Positions 35,180-42,956 of a stretch of 64,000 nucleotides of DNA are shown piece by piece. Location: assembly GCF_013214175.1 (NCBI RefSeq), contig NZ_JABSPA010000011.1:52381-116380 (forward strand), given 5' to 3'. Source of the DNA: Colwellia sp. (GTDB lineage Bacteria; Pseudomonadota; Gammaproteobacteria; Enterobacterales; Alteromonadaceae). Numbering within the stretch: position 1 is the first letter of the stretch; each line of letters begins with the position of its first letter. Position numbers and translations under genes: made by a program. The notes below the pieces were generated by a model. It saw only the letters and a program-made list of their open reading frames with translations, was not told the DNA's origin and searched no databases.

Positions 35180-37498
35180 TTAGTTTTTATCGTTATTATT
35201 ATTTGACCATAAAAAGGCTGACAGTGCCGGTAAAATAATAATAGCCGCCAACATATTAACCAAGAACATGAAGGTTAGTAATATACCCATATCTACTTGG
35301 AATTTTAAATCCGAGAAGAACCATGTTGAAACGCCTATCGCTAACGTTAAGCCTGTGATTAACACAGCACTGCCTCGCTCTTTTAATGCTGCTAAATAAG
35401 CATCATGGACATTCATGCCCTCTTTAAGCTTAGTGCTCATGGTAGAGAGTATATAAATACCATAATCAACACCAATACCAACCCCTAAGGCAATAACGGG
35501 TAGAGTCGATACCGTTAAACCGATATCAAGTACTGTCATCAACCACTGAGCTAATGTAGAGACCACATATAAAGGCACAACCACAACGATTGTTGCTCTA
35601 ATGCTTCTAAAACTAAGTAAACATAACGCTATTACAGCACCATAAACATAAAGCATCATAGGTAATTGTGCTTCTGCTACCGCTTCATTCGTGGCTGCCA
35701 TAACCCCGACAGGGCCAGAAGCTAGCTTAAATTGAACTTGTTCGGTGCCTAATTCTTCAGCTGCTGCTTTCACCGCATCAATAACCGTATTGATGGTGTT
35801 TGCTTTGTGATCTTCTAGGAATAAAATTACCGGCATAACACTACAGTCATGATTTAACAGGCCGCTTGAAGAAGGTACCCGTGCAATGGACTGTACCAGA
35901 GTGTGTTGATTACGCGGGATAACTCGCCACTTAGGGTTACCTTCGTTATAACCGGCATTCACCAATTTAGATATAGACGCTAAGCTTACCGCAGATTGCA
36001 CACCGGCAACGTTTTCCATCTGCCACTGGAATCGATCGATCGTAGCCATGGTATCGTAGTAGGTACAGGCATTTTCAGTTGTTTCGATAATAACAGACAT
36101 ATAATCGACACTGATTGCATACCTATCGGTAATTAAGAAAGTATCTTGGTTATAACGCGATGATTCGTGTAGTGCAGGAGCACCGGCGTGTAATTCGCCA
36201 ATTTTTAATGCTTGCCCTTGATAAAACCCTACCGCAAATAAAATAGCCGTAAGCACTAATATCACTCTTGCCGGACCTTTAGTGGCAAAACTAGCCATGA
36301 ATGTCCAAACAGCACTTTCTTCAGTTAACTGCCCTACTTTTGCCGTCGTTCTTATTTTGGTATAAGAAAGCAATACTGGCAGTAGGATAAGGTTAGTTAA
36401 AATGATCATCGCCACGCCAATAGAAGCGGTGATAGCTAACTCTTTAATAATGCCAATATCAATGGATAACAAGGTTAAAAAGCCGACAGTGTCAGAAACT
36501 AAGGCAACACCACCTGGGATCAACAAGGCTCTAAAACTTGCTTGTGCAGCTGATGCCGGTGTTAAGCCAATAGCGACTTTTTTAACGACCGAGTTTATCA
36601 TTTGTACACCATGGCTAACGCCAATAGCAAACACCAAAAAAGGAATCAAAATAGACATAGGGTCTAGGCCAAAACCCAGAGTTGACAACATGCCCATTTG
36701 CCAGACAACCGCGACTAACGAACACAAAATAGGTAAAATTGTTAAACGAACTGAATGACAGAAGATGTATACCATCACCGCAGTAATACCAATGGCAAGC
36801 GCGAAGAATAGCACCACACCTTTCGCACCTTCGGCAACATCACCAACCATTTTTGCAAAACCAATGATATGAACCGTTATATTATCGCGCTCAAACTCTT
36901 GACGAATTTCCTGTTCAAGCTGGCCCGCTATTTCTAGGGTATCAAGCTTCTCGCCAGTATCGGGGTTAATGTCTAATAAAGCCGCCTTAACCATGGCACA
37001 ACTATAGTCATCGGCAACAATACTGCCGACTATGCCGGCTTTTTCAATATTAGCTTTAACAACAGCTAAACCTTGAGTTGTCGGTTGAAAGTCAGCGGGA
37101 ATAACGGGGCCGCCAGCAAAGCCATCTTCAACCACTTCAACAAAGCGTGTACTTGGTGAAAACAGTGACTTCACTTGAATTCTATCAACCCCTGGGATGA
37201 AGAAGAGTTTGTCATGCACACCTTTTAAGGCATCAAAAAAACCGGGATTAAAAATATCACCACTATTATCACAAACCGAGATAAGTATAGTATTCGCGCC
37301 ACCAAAATTCGCCCTATGCTTTAAATAGGTTTTCATGTAGCTATGATTTAGCGGTATGTTTTTGGTAAACGAGGCATCAAGCCTAATTTGTGTCGCTTGA
37401 AAAATAAAAAATGCGCTGGTGATGATAAATAACATTAACACCAGGAATTTATGACGAAATAGGCCTACTTCAATACGACTAGCCAGAGAAATTTTCAT
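35180..37498 (-). CDS. RND-superfamily exporter (MMPL type)
   Basis: 772 residues with two repeats, each made of one membrane segment, a large periplasmic domain (about 45-225 and 420-610) and five membrane segments. Charged proton-relay residues are seen in the second half (GVGIGVDYGIYILS). The first half carries AIGVSHGVQM at the matching place. MMPL-type exporters (HpnN, MmpL) move lipids to the periplasm or outer leaflet. Neighbours are YCF48-like, DUF1329 and DUF1302 genes, a set recurring in many proteobacteria. With them it probably forms an envelope lipid- or hydrophobic-compound transport system; the cargo is not known. Confidence 0.85.
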   Translation of the reverse strand: MKISLASRIEVGLFRHKFLVLMLFIITSAFFIFQATQIRLDASFTKNIPLNHSYMKTYLKHRANFGGANTILISVCDNSGDIFNPGFFDALKGVHDKLFFIPGVDRIQVKSLFSPSTRFVEVVEDGFAGGPVIPADFQPTTQGLAVVKANIEKAGIVGSIVADDYSCAMVKAALLDINPDTGEKLDTLEIAGQLEQEIRQEFERDNITVHIIGFAKMVGDVAEGAKGVVLFFALAIGITAVMVYIFCHSVRLTILPILCSLVAVVWQMGMLSTLGFGLDPMSILIPFLVFAIGVSHGVQMINSVVKKVAIGLTPASAAQASFRALLIPGGVALVSDTVGFLTLLSIDIGIIKELAITASIGVAMIILTNLILLPVLLSYTKIRTTAKVGQLTEESAVWTFMASFATKGPARVILVLTAILFAVGFYQGQALKIGELHAGAPALHESSRYNQDTFLITDRYAISVDYMSVIIETTENACTYYDTMATIDRFQWQMENVAGVQSAVSLASISKLVNAGYNEGNPKWRVIPRNQHTLVQSIARVPSSSGLLNHDCSVMPVILFLEDHKANTINTVIDAVKAAAEELGTEQVQFKLASGPVGVMAATNEAVAEAQLPMMLYVYGAVIALCLLSFRSIRATIVVVVPLYVVSTLAQWLMTVLDIGLTVSTLPVIALGVGIGVDYGIYILSTMSTKLKEGMNVHDAYLAALKERGSAVLITGLTLAIGVSTWFFSDLKFQVDMGILLTFMFLVNMLAAIIILPALSAFLWSNNNNDKN

Positions 37499-37570
37499 AG
37501 TGATTCATTCCGAACTTTATTATATTTAATGATTAAATTGCTTTTAACTGCTTTTAAACGATTGTGTTTG

Positions 37571-38605
37571 TTAATTGCTAGGTAAATTCAATACCTTAAT
37601 ACCAACATCTGAAACGGCCAATAATCGCCCTTTAAACCATACACCAGCAATTAAGGTTTTACCGTCTTGTTGAGGTCTTTGGCTGAAGCTTTCACCATCA
37701 TCGCTACTAACCAGTAACATGCCATTATTCCCTAAAACAAATATACGTTCATCATCAGAAAAAACAATATCATTGAGCAATGCCGTGGTGTTGGTGGCTA
37801 TTTCTTGCCATTGCTGGCCGTTTTTTATGCTACGAAACACATGTCCACGTAAACCAGCAACTAAAATGTTACCACTTTGTGTTCTAGCCAATGAGAAAAA
37901 TGAGCCCTGGTAAAAACCGTCAAATTGCTGCCAAGTAAGACCAAAGTCATTACTTTTAGCAAGCAAACCAGTTTCACCTAACAGGAATAAAGTCCGGCCA
38001 TCTTGCACTAATCCGTTGAAGTGCGGCAAAATGAAAGCTATTTCATCTAGGTATGCTTCTTCATCTTCGGCTTTGAGCTCTTTAATGTAGTCGACATCGT
38101 CGGCTAATAGAAACTCTTGATGAAATTCACTCTGCCAAGTCGTTCCGCCATCATTGCTGCGAAAAACCTGCCCATAAGCCCCAACAGCAAGACCTTGTTG
38201 GGCATTCTTAAAATAAATATCAAGTAAGGGTTTTTCAAGTTCTGGTAAATATTGTTGTACTTGCCAGTTAAGGCCACCATCTTGACTATGTAATATAGTG
38301 GCATCATGACCAACAGCCCAACCTAGCTGATCATTTAAAAAATAAACACTGGTTAATGTTGCCTGGACTGGCACATTGGCTTGCTGCCAATTTTCACCAT
38401 CATTCGACAACAAAATATGTCCATGTTGGCCAACAGCAACTAATTTATTTTGGCCGATGGGGGAAATATCTAATAATAATGATTTACTGGCTAAAGCCGA
38501 TTCGGTTGCAGGCGCTAAGGTAGCAGAAGTTACAGCTAAGTCTGCAGCACGAACGGAGGAAAGGGAAATAATAGAAATAACTGCAAAAGCAACTAATAAA
38601 CGCAT
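37571..38605 (-). CDS. YCF48/BNR-repeat exported protein
   Basis: 344 residues with a signal peptide (LLVAFAVISIISLSS, cleavage near VRA-AD). Seven-blade-like repeats are seen: HGHILLSNDGENW, HDATILHSQDGGLNW, YGQVFRSNDGGTTW and TGLLAKSNDFGLTW, each an Asp-box as in the plant/cyanobacterial assembly factor YCF48. Bacterial members lack photosystem roles. Here the protein probably scaffolds the RND/DUF1302/DUF1329 system in the periplasm, an inference from position. It is 72 bp upstream of the RND gene on the same strand with no terminator between, so the two are co-transcribed. Confidence 0.85.
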   Translation of the reverse strand: MRLLVAFAVISIISLSSVRAADLAVTSATLAPATESALASKSLLLDISPIGQNKLVAVGQHGHILLSNDGENWQQANVPVQATLTSVYFLNDQLGWAVGHDATILHSQDGGLNWQVQQYLPELEKPLLDIYFKNAQQGLAVGAYGQVFRSNDGGTTWQSEFHQEFLLADDVDYIKELKAEDEEAYLDEIAFILPHFNGLVQDGRTLFLLGETGLLAKSNDFGLTWQQFDGFYQGSFFSLARTQSGNILVAGLRGHVFRSIKNGQQWQEIATNTTALLNDIVFSDDERIFVLGNNGMLLVSSDDGESFSQRPQQDGKTLIAGVWFKGRLLAVSDVGIKVLNLPSN

Positions 38606-38740
38606 AACAACACTCTTTCTTTTTGATTTCTGAAAATAAAAATAGTAATAAAAATAAAGGTAAAACTTAACTAAATTAAACTATGAACTATGAACTAAGT
38701 AAAGTATGTACTAAACAAACACTTAATTCAGCGCTAAAAA

Positions 38741-38766
38741 AAACGGCTAACATCTGTCAGCCGTTT
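38741..38766 (-). terminator. rho-independent terminator between DUF1329 and YCF48-like genes
   Basis: 8-bp stem AAACGGCT/AGCCGTTT with a 10-nt loop, followed by TTTTTTT on the minus strand. It divides the cluster into DUF1302-DUF1329 and YCF48-RND transcripts, unless read through. Confidence 0.88.
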
Positions 38767-38778
38767 CCATATTACTGA

Positions 38779-40152
38779 TTATCTACGACCTTCTCGTCTT
38801 AGGGCTGCGGGAGTAAAATCTCGCTCATTAAGTTTAGTTGAGAAATCATACATCTTCGTTTCGTTATCTAAGCCGATGGCAATATAACGACGCGACTGCA
38901 GATCATGATAAACATCAAGTGTTGACCAAAGTGTCGGTACATCATAATAGTTAATAGCATGGGCTACAGCTACGCGATAAAGCTCATCACGATTATCATA
39001 AATATCAGTCACCGCTATTTGCCAGCTATCTTCATCGATATAAAAGACACGCTTTTTATAGATATGACGAGTATTTTCTTTAAGATTAGCTTCTACCACC
39101 CAAACACGATGTTTTTCATAACGCACTAGGTCTGGATTGATATGCCCTGGCTGTATAATATCTTCATATTTAAGTTCATCACTATGAAGACGGTAGTCAT
39201 TATAAGGGATCAACAATTCTTGCTTGCCTTTTAATGTCCAGTTATAGCGATTTGGCGCGCCATTATACATATCAAAATCATCAGTAGTTCTTAAACCATC
39301 TGCTGCTGTTCCAGGTGCATCATAAGCAACATTTGGCGCACGACGAACACGACGTTGACCGGTATTGTAGGTCCAAGCCTGACGAGGTGTTTTCACCTGA
39401 TCCATGGTTTCATGTACTAACAAAGCAGTACCCGCTAAACGTGCTGGCTCTGTCACTTTTTGTTTAAATTTAAATAAAATATTAGTATTTTCTAGTTCCT
39501 CAGGTGAGGCGCCCTTAACACTGTAAGGTAATAATAATGTTTCTTTTAAACCAATATAAGTAAAATTACCTGATGCTGTAGGTGCCGCTTGACCTGCAGA
39601 ACGGGTGACTGATTCACCACGATAACGCAGGGTATGGTTCCAAATCGCTTCTAAACCATTGGCTGGCATAGGAAAAGGAATACCAACAGCAGCCCCTTGA
39701 ATACCATTACCTTCTTTAACCAGCTCTGCACGTGAAGCATTAGTACGCACAGCCTGATAAACATGTTCAGGGTAAGAAGCACTACGACGTGTTTGATAAA
39801 TATTCATTTTATAAGTATCAGGATAGGTCTCAAATAACTTGATTTGACCTGGTGTTAACAGCCCTTTGTACTCAGCAACATTACTTGCAGTAATGGTGAA
39901 TTGTATTTTATCATTAGGAAAAGGATCAATATGGTGATCACCAACCGTATATCCCGCAGGAGCTTTAGTAATCCCGCCCTTCCACTCAGGAATTGAACCG
40001 TCTTTATTCGCTGCACGAGTTGCGCCAACTGGCGTTAATTCCGCTGACAATTTTGCCACTTGATCGCTAGGTACTTTAGCTAAAGCACCTGTTGATAAGA
40101 CCATAGAGATGGTCAATGATAATAATGTGACTTTATTCATGTTTTTTCTCAT
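38779..40152 (-). CDS. DUF1329 periplasmic protein
   Basis: 457 residues with a signal peptide (LLSLTISMVLSTGALA, cleavage before KVPS). The mature start has LSAELTPVGATRAANKDGSI followed by PEWKGG, the entry signature of DUF1329. Some annotations call the family an outer-membrane lipoprotein-sorting-like protein; a LolA/LolB-like fold is possible but I cannot confirm it. AAGG stands 8 nt before the ATG and the gene begins 15 bp after the DUF1302 stop, so the two are co-expressed. Likely a periplasmic carrier for a hydrophobic compound, by context. Confidence 0.88.
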   Translation of the reverse strand: MRKNMNKVTLLSLTISMVLSTGALAKVPSDQVAKLSAELTPVGATRAANKDGSIPEWKGGITKAPAGYTVGDHHIDPFPNDKIQFTITASNVAEYKGLLTPGQIKLFETYPDTYKMNIYQTRRSASYPEHVYQAVRTNASRAELVKEGNGIQGAAVGIPFPMPANGLEAIWNHTLRYRGESVTRSAGQAAPTASGNFTYIGLKETLLLPYSVKGASPEELENTNILFKFKQKVTEPARLAGTALLVHETMDQVKTPRQAWTYNTGQRRVRRAPNVAYDAPGTAADGLRTTDDFDMYNGAPNRYNWTLKGKQELLIPYNDYRLHSDELKYEDIIQPGHINPDLVRYEKHRVWVVEANLKENTRHIYKKRVFYIDEDSWQIAVTDIYDNRDELYRVAVAHAINYYDVPTLWSTLDVYHDLQSRRYIAIGLDNETKMYDFSTKLNERDFTPAALRREGRR

Positions 40153-40167
40153 GATTACTGCCTTAAA

Positions 40168-42285
40168 TTAGATTGAATAACTTACGCTGAAAGATACATA
40201 GTCACGATCTTCCATCTGGTTGGTAGTGCCGACACCACCGAAGAAACTGTTGTAGTTTATATCTGCTGACCATTTACTTTGGTAATCAAATTTCAAACCT
40301 AAAGACATTGACTTTCGGTCTTCAATAAACATAAACAGTGGATCTGGTGTAATACCTTTAACATCATGAGCAAAGACAATACGTGGCGACAAATTGATAC
40401 CAGCAAAAACATTGGTATAGTCCATTTTAACTACCGCACGATAGCCCCAAGCAAATTCTGTTGGGAATGGGTTAGTTTCAGTGCCACCTTGTAATACCTG
40501 CATAAGGCCACCAGTGCTGCCACTTCGCGCAGTACCTGGACCATTTAAACGTAATTCACTTTGCTCGGGCATATCATTAATATTGATACCACCGACTTCA
40601 ATTAAACCAACAAATTGACTTGCACCTAAAGTAGGACCAAACAAATGTGTTAAGGTCGCTTGTGCTTGCACGGTATCGGATAAAATATATCCTTGTGCTG
40701 TTTGACCTGGTTGGTATGGCGTGCCATCAGCTTGCACCATTTGTGAAACACCGTCTAAAGCGGCATATTCTGGACTACCTGTATTAGCAAGTTGCTGTGG
40801 TACCGCTGCAAAAAGCAATTCAACATCATCTATTTGCATTGGTTCATCTTGACGGTAACTCACTTCACCAGCAAAGGCAGTGGTGCCGATAGTGGTGTTA
40901 AAGCTCATCGCGTACATTTTAATGTCTTCTGGATAATCCAGTTCAACACGAGAAAAAGTATTTAATTCAGTATAGTTAGCTTCGGTAATTTCATTAACCG
41001 CTAAATAACCAATATCCCCAGCGACAGCACCAAAATCTGCGGTGACGCCTGAAAATATTGGACGACGGCTATGATAATTTACATGATACAAACTAATTTC
41101 AGTATCATTCAGTTCAGGAATAAACCAAGATAAACGCAAACCATATTGGCCACCACCATCGGGTTCATTTTCAGCTTTAGAGCCGGGCGCTCTTAACGTA
41201 ATATTACCAGCATAAGCCGAGTACATTCCGCCAGCTTTAGCTTTAGCTGCACCTTCGGCTTTAGCTCTTTCTACTGGATCAGCAATAGATGCAGCTGCAG
41301 CTAGGTCAGCTCTTAAACCACTACCGATATCATTTAAGCCACCCATTAGGTAATCTAAGTTCATATCAGGATTACCGCCAAAACCTAACTGGACATTATT
41401 ATATTGTCCACCATCACCGGCAAAATCATTGGTAGAAAAATAACTACCTGGTGGTGGCAGTATGGTCTTTTCCCAAGAGTACTGATAATAGGCTTCAACG
41501 TTGAAGTTATCTGTTATGCCCAATGAACCCCACAAGGTACCAACAGGAATAAAGGCTTCTTTTAATTCGGCACCGGGTGCACGTAAACGCGCAATATCAA
41601 CAGCATTTATCTCACTAATGCCATGAGAAATTAAGGTACTTTCACCCCAGCTAATAACTTGATCACCAAGACGTACAGAGAAAGGCATTTCAGCTATTTC
41701 AAAGTCGCCATAAACATAAGCATCAAGTAAGCGAACATCTTGACAGACTTGCTTTTTAGCTTCGCTGTCACGACAGGGATCAAAAACATTACCGGTAATT
41801 GCATTTGATGAAGCTCTATCGTCATCCATCATGGCGTAATCATAAAAATACATACCACGAACAAAAATACCGACATTTTGATAATGAATATCTAATTCAT
41901 GCACACCTTTGAATATTTTAGAAAAACTTTCACCGGCATTGTAATTCAAGTTGCCCGCGTCACCATTGGTGGAGTAGCCGCCTTTACCTTGCGCCCAAAT
42001 ATCTTCTTTCGGTATCGCTGGAGAGAATATATTGTAATTGCTAAAATCAAGACCACTATTGGCGTTGTTAGACTTACCAACATTGTCATTCCAATTTCTA
42101 TTTTCTGTGCGCCAGCTTGAGCCGATGCTAAAGGTAGAATCAAAACTGATCTCTACATCACCTAACTCAAATCTTGCTGCTTGAACACTATTAACCATTG
42201 AGGTTAACAATGTTATCGAAAGCGCAGCAGCAATACCTACAGCTAAAGGTTTTTTGGCAAAGCCATGTTGAGGCTTGTGTTTCAT
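40168..42285 (-). CDS. DUF1302 outer-membrane protein
   Basis: 705 residues with a signal peptide (LAVGIAAALSITLLTSMVNS, cleavage near VQA-AR). The mature start FELGDVEISFDSTFSIGSSW is the DUF1302 signature. The rest shows alternating barrel-like strands and the protein ends FVSFSVSYSI, consistent with a large outer-membrane barrel. A proline- and alanine-rich stretch (about 340-365, AAAASIADPVERAKAEGAAK) looks like a helical insertion. GGGGAG stands 9 nt before the ATG. First gene of the DUF1302-DUF1329 transcript. Candidate outer-membrane pore for hydrophobic substrates; not proven. Confidence 0.88.
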   Translation of the reverse strand: MKHKPQHGFAKKPLAVGIAAALSITLLTSMVNSVQAARFELGDVEISFDSTFSIGSSWRTENRNWNDNVGKSNNANSGLDFSNYNIFSPAIPKEDIWAQGKGGYSTNGDAGNLNYNAGESFSKIFKGVHELDIHYQNVGIFVRGMYFYDYAMMDDDRASSNAITGNVFDPCRDSEAKKQVCQDVRLLDAYVYGDFEIAEMPFSVRLGDQVISWGESTLISHGISEINAVDIARLRAPGAELKEAFIPVGTLWGSLGITDNFNVEAYYQYSWEKTILPPPGSYFSTNDFAGDGGQYNNVQLGFGGNPDMNLDYLMGGLNDIGSGLRADLAAAASIADPVERAKAEGAAKAKAGGMYSAYAGNITLRAPGSKAENEPDGGGQYGLRLSWFIPELNDTEISLYHVNYHSRRPIFSGVTADFGAVAGDIGYLAVNEITEANYTELNTFSRVELDYPEDIKMYAMSFNTTIGTTAFAGEVSYRQDEPMQIDDVELLFAAVPQQLANTGSPEYAALDGVSQMVQADGTPYQPGQTAQGYILSDTVQAQATLTHLFGPTLGASQFVGLIEVGGININDMPEQSELRLNGPGTARSGSTGGLMQVLQGGTETNPFPTEFAWGYRAVVKMDYTNVFAGINLSPRIVFAHDVKGITPDPLFMFIEDRKSMSLGLKFDYQSKWSADINYNSFFGGVGTTNQMEDRDYVSFSVSYSI

Positions 42286-42661
42286 CTAATCTCTCCCCTA
42301 TTCAAACATGATACTAAAAGATAAAATATCTGTGAAAATTCATCTCTATAAATGTAATCAAAAGTTAGTTTTTGTTTTATTGTTTATCTAACGGCAACAA
42401 TAATTACATCATTTGACTTAGGTAGCAAGCGTAAAGGTGAGAGTTAAAGCGCTATATTTTAATGACTTGCATTGAAACCAGCAAAGGTTTTAATAGCATG
42501 TTTAAAACTAGCGTTTAAAAACAAATCATTACAAAACGGTCATTGTTTTATAAGTTGATGAAATAACGCTGATTTGTTAAAGCTATAACAGTAAAGACAC
42601 TAACAAAATGGTCAGACCACTGTTTCAAGTGTTTACTCTATTTAAGGACGTTTAGCTTAAA
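42286..42661. other. DUF1302 upstream region with FadR-like palindrome
   Basis: 376 bp ahead of the DUF1302 operon. Holds the TGGTCAGACCA palindrome at 42609-42619 and a direct repeat of GTTTAAAA (GTTTAAAACTAGCGTTTAAAAAC, near 42508-42532). No gene seen. It should carry the operon promoter, which cannot be pinned down. Confidence 0.5.
42609..42619. promoter_or_regulatory. candidate FadR-type operator
   Basis: TGGTCAGACCA is a perfect inverted repeat around a central A. It matches the core of the E. coli FadR site (TGGTCNGACCA, usually within AACTGGTCNGACCAGTT). It lies about 324 bp upstream of the DUF1302 start, farther than usual, so it is a candidate only. No second copy noticed in this window. 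Confidence 0.4.
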
Positions 42662-42877
42662 TTATTTAACTTTAGATAAGGCTAAAAACTTGTTCTGCTG
42701 GGTTTGTAAACAAAAGTGGCCTTGGATACCATTTGCGGTCAGGTACTTTCGTAGATGCATGGCTGGGAATTGAACTTTAATGCCTTGGGTTGTGGTTACC
42801 ACGACATTTTGCACTTTGCCTTGATAATAGGGCAGGAATTCTTGAGTCGTTATATTGATAGAGAAGTAATATTTCAT
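42662..42877 (-). CDS. DUF2835 family protein
   Basis: 71 residues from the ATG at 42877. The frame reaches a GTG at 42904, but that GTG lies inside a hairpin (42896-42921) that appears to be the pepN terminator. The signature is MKYYFSINITTQEFLPYYQG, then VQFPAMHLRKYLT and IQGHFCL, clearly DUF2835, a small gammaproteobacterial family with no known function. No strong Shine-Dalgarno sequence. It is on the same strand as pepN, just downstream of it. Confidence 0.85.
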   Translation of the reverse strand: MKYYFSINITTQEFLPYYQGKVQNVVVTTTQGIKVQFPAMHLRKYLTANGIQGHFCLQTQQNKFLALSKVK

Positions 42878-42895
42878 AGGATTATAATTTAATAA

Positions 42896-42921
42896 CGTGC
42901 TCACCGGTAAAAATGAGCACG
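42896..42921 (-). terminator. weak terminator of pepN
   Basis: 8-bp stem CGTGCTCA/TGAGCACG with a 10-nt loop, followed by TTATTAAATT on the minus strand. The T tract is poor, so partial read-through into the DUF2835 gene is possible. Confidence 0.6.
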
Positions 42922-42956
42922 CTACTATACAGTGATAGTCTTAGATTTCAGATTGC

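Noticed and set aside
36402..36758. 118-residue plus-strand ORF within the RND gene
   Set aside because: Antisense shadow; the RND gene has clear membrane and motif structure.
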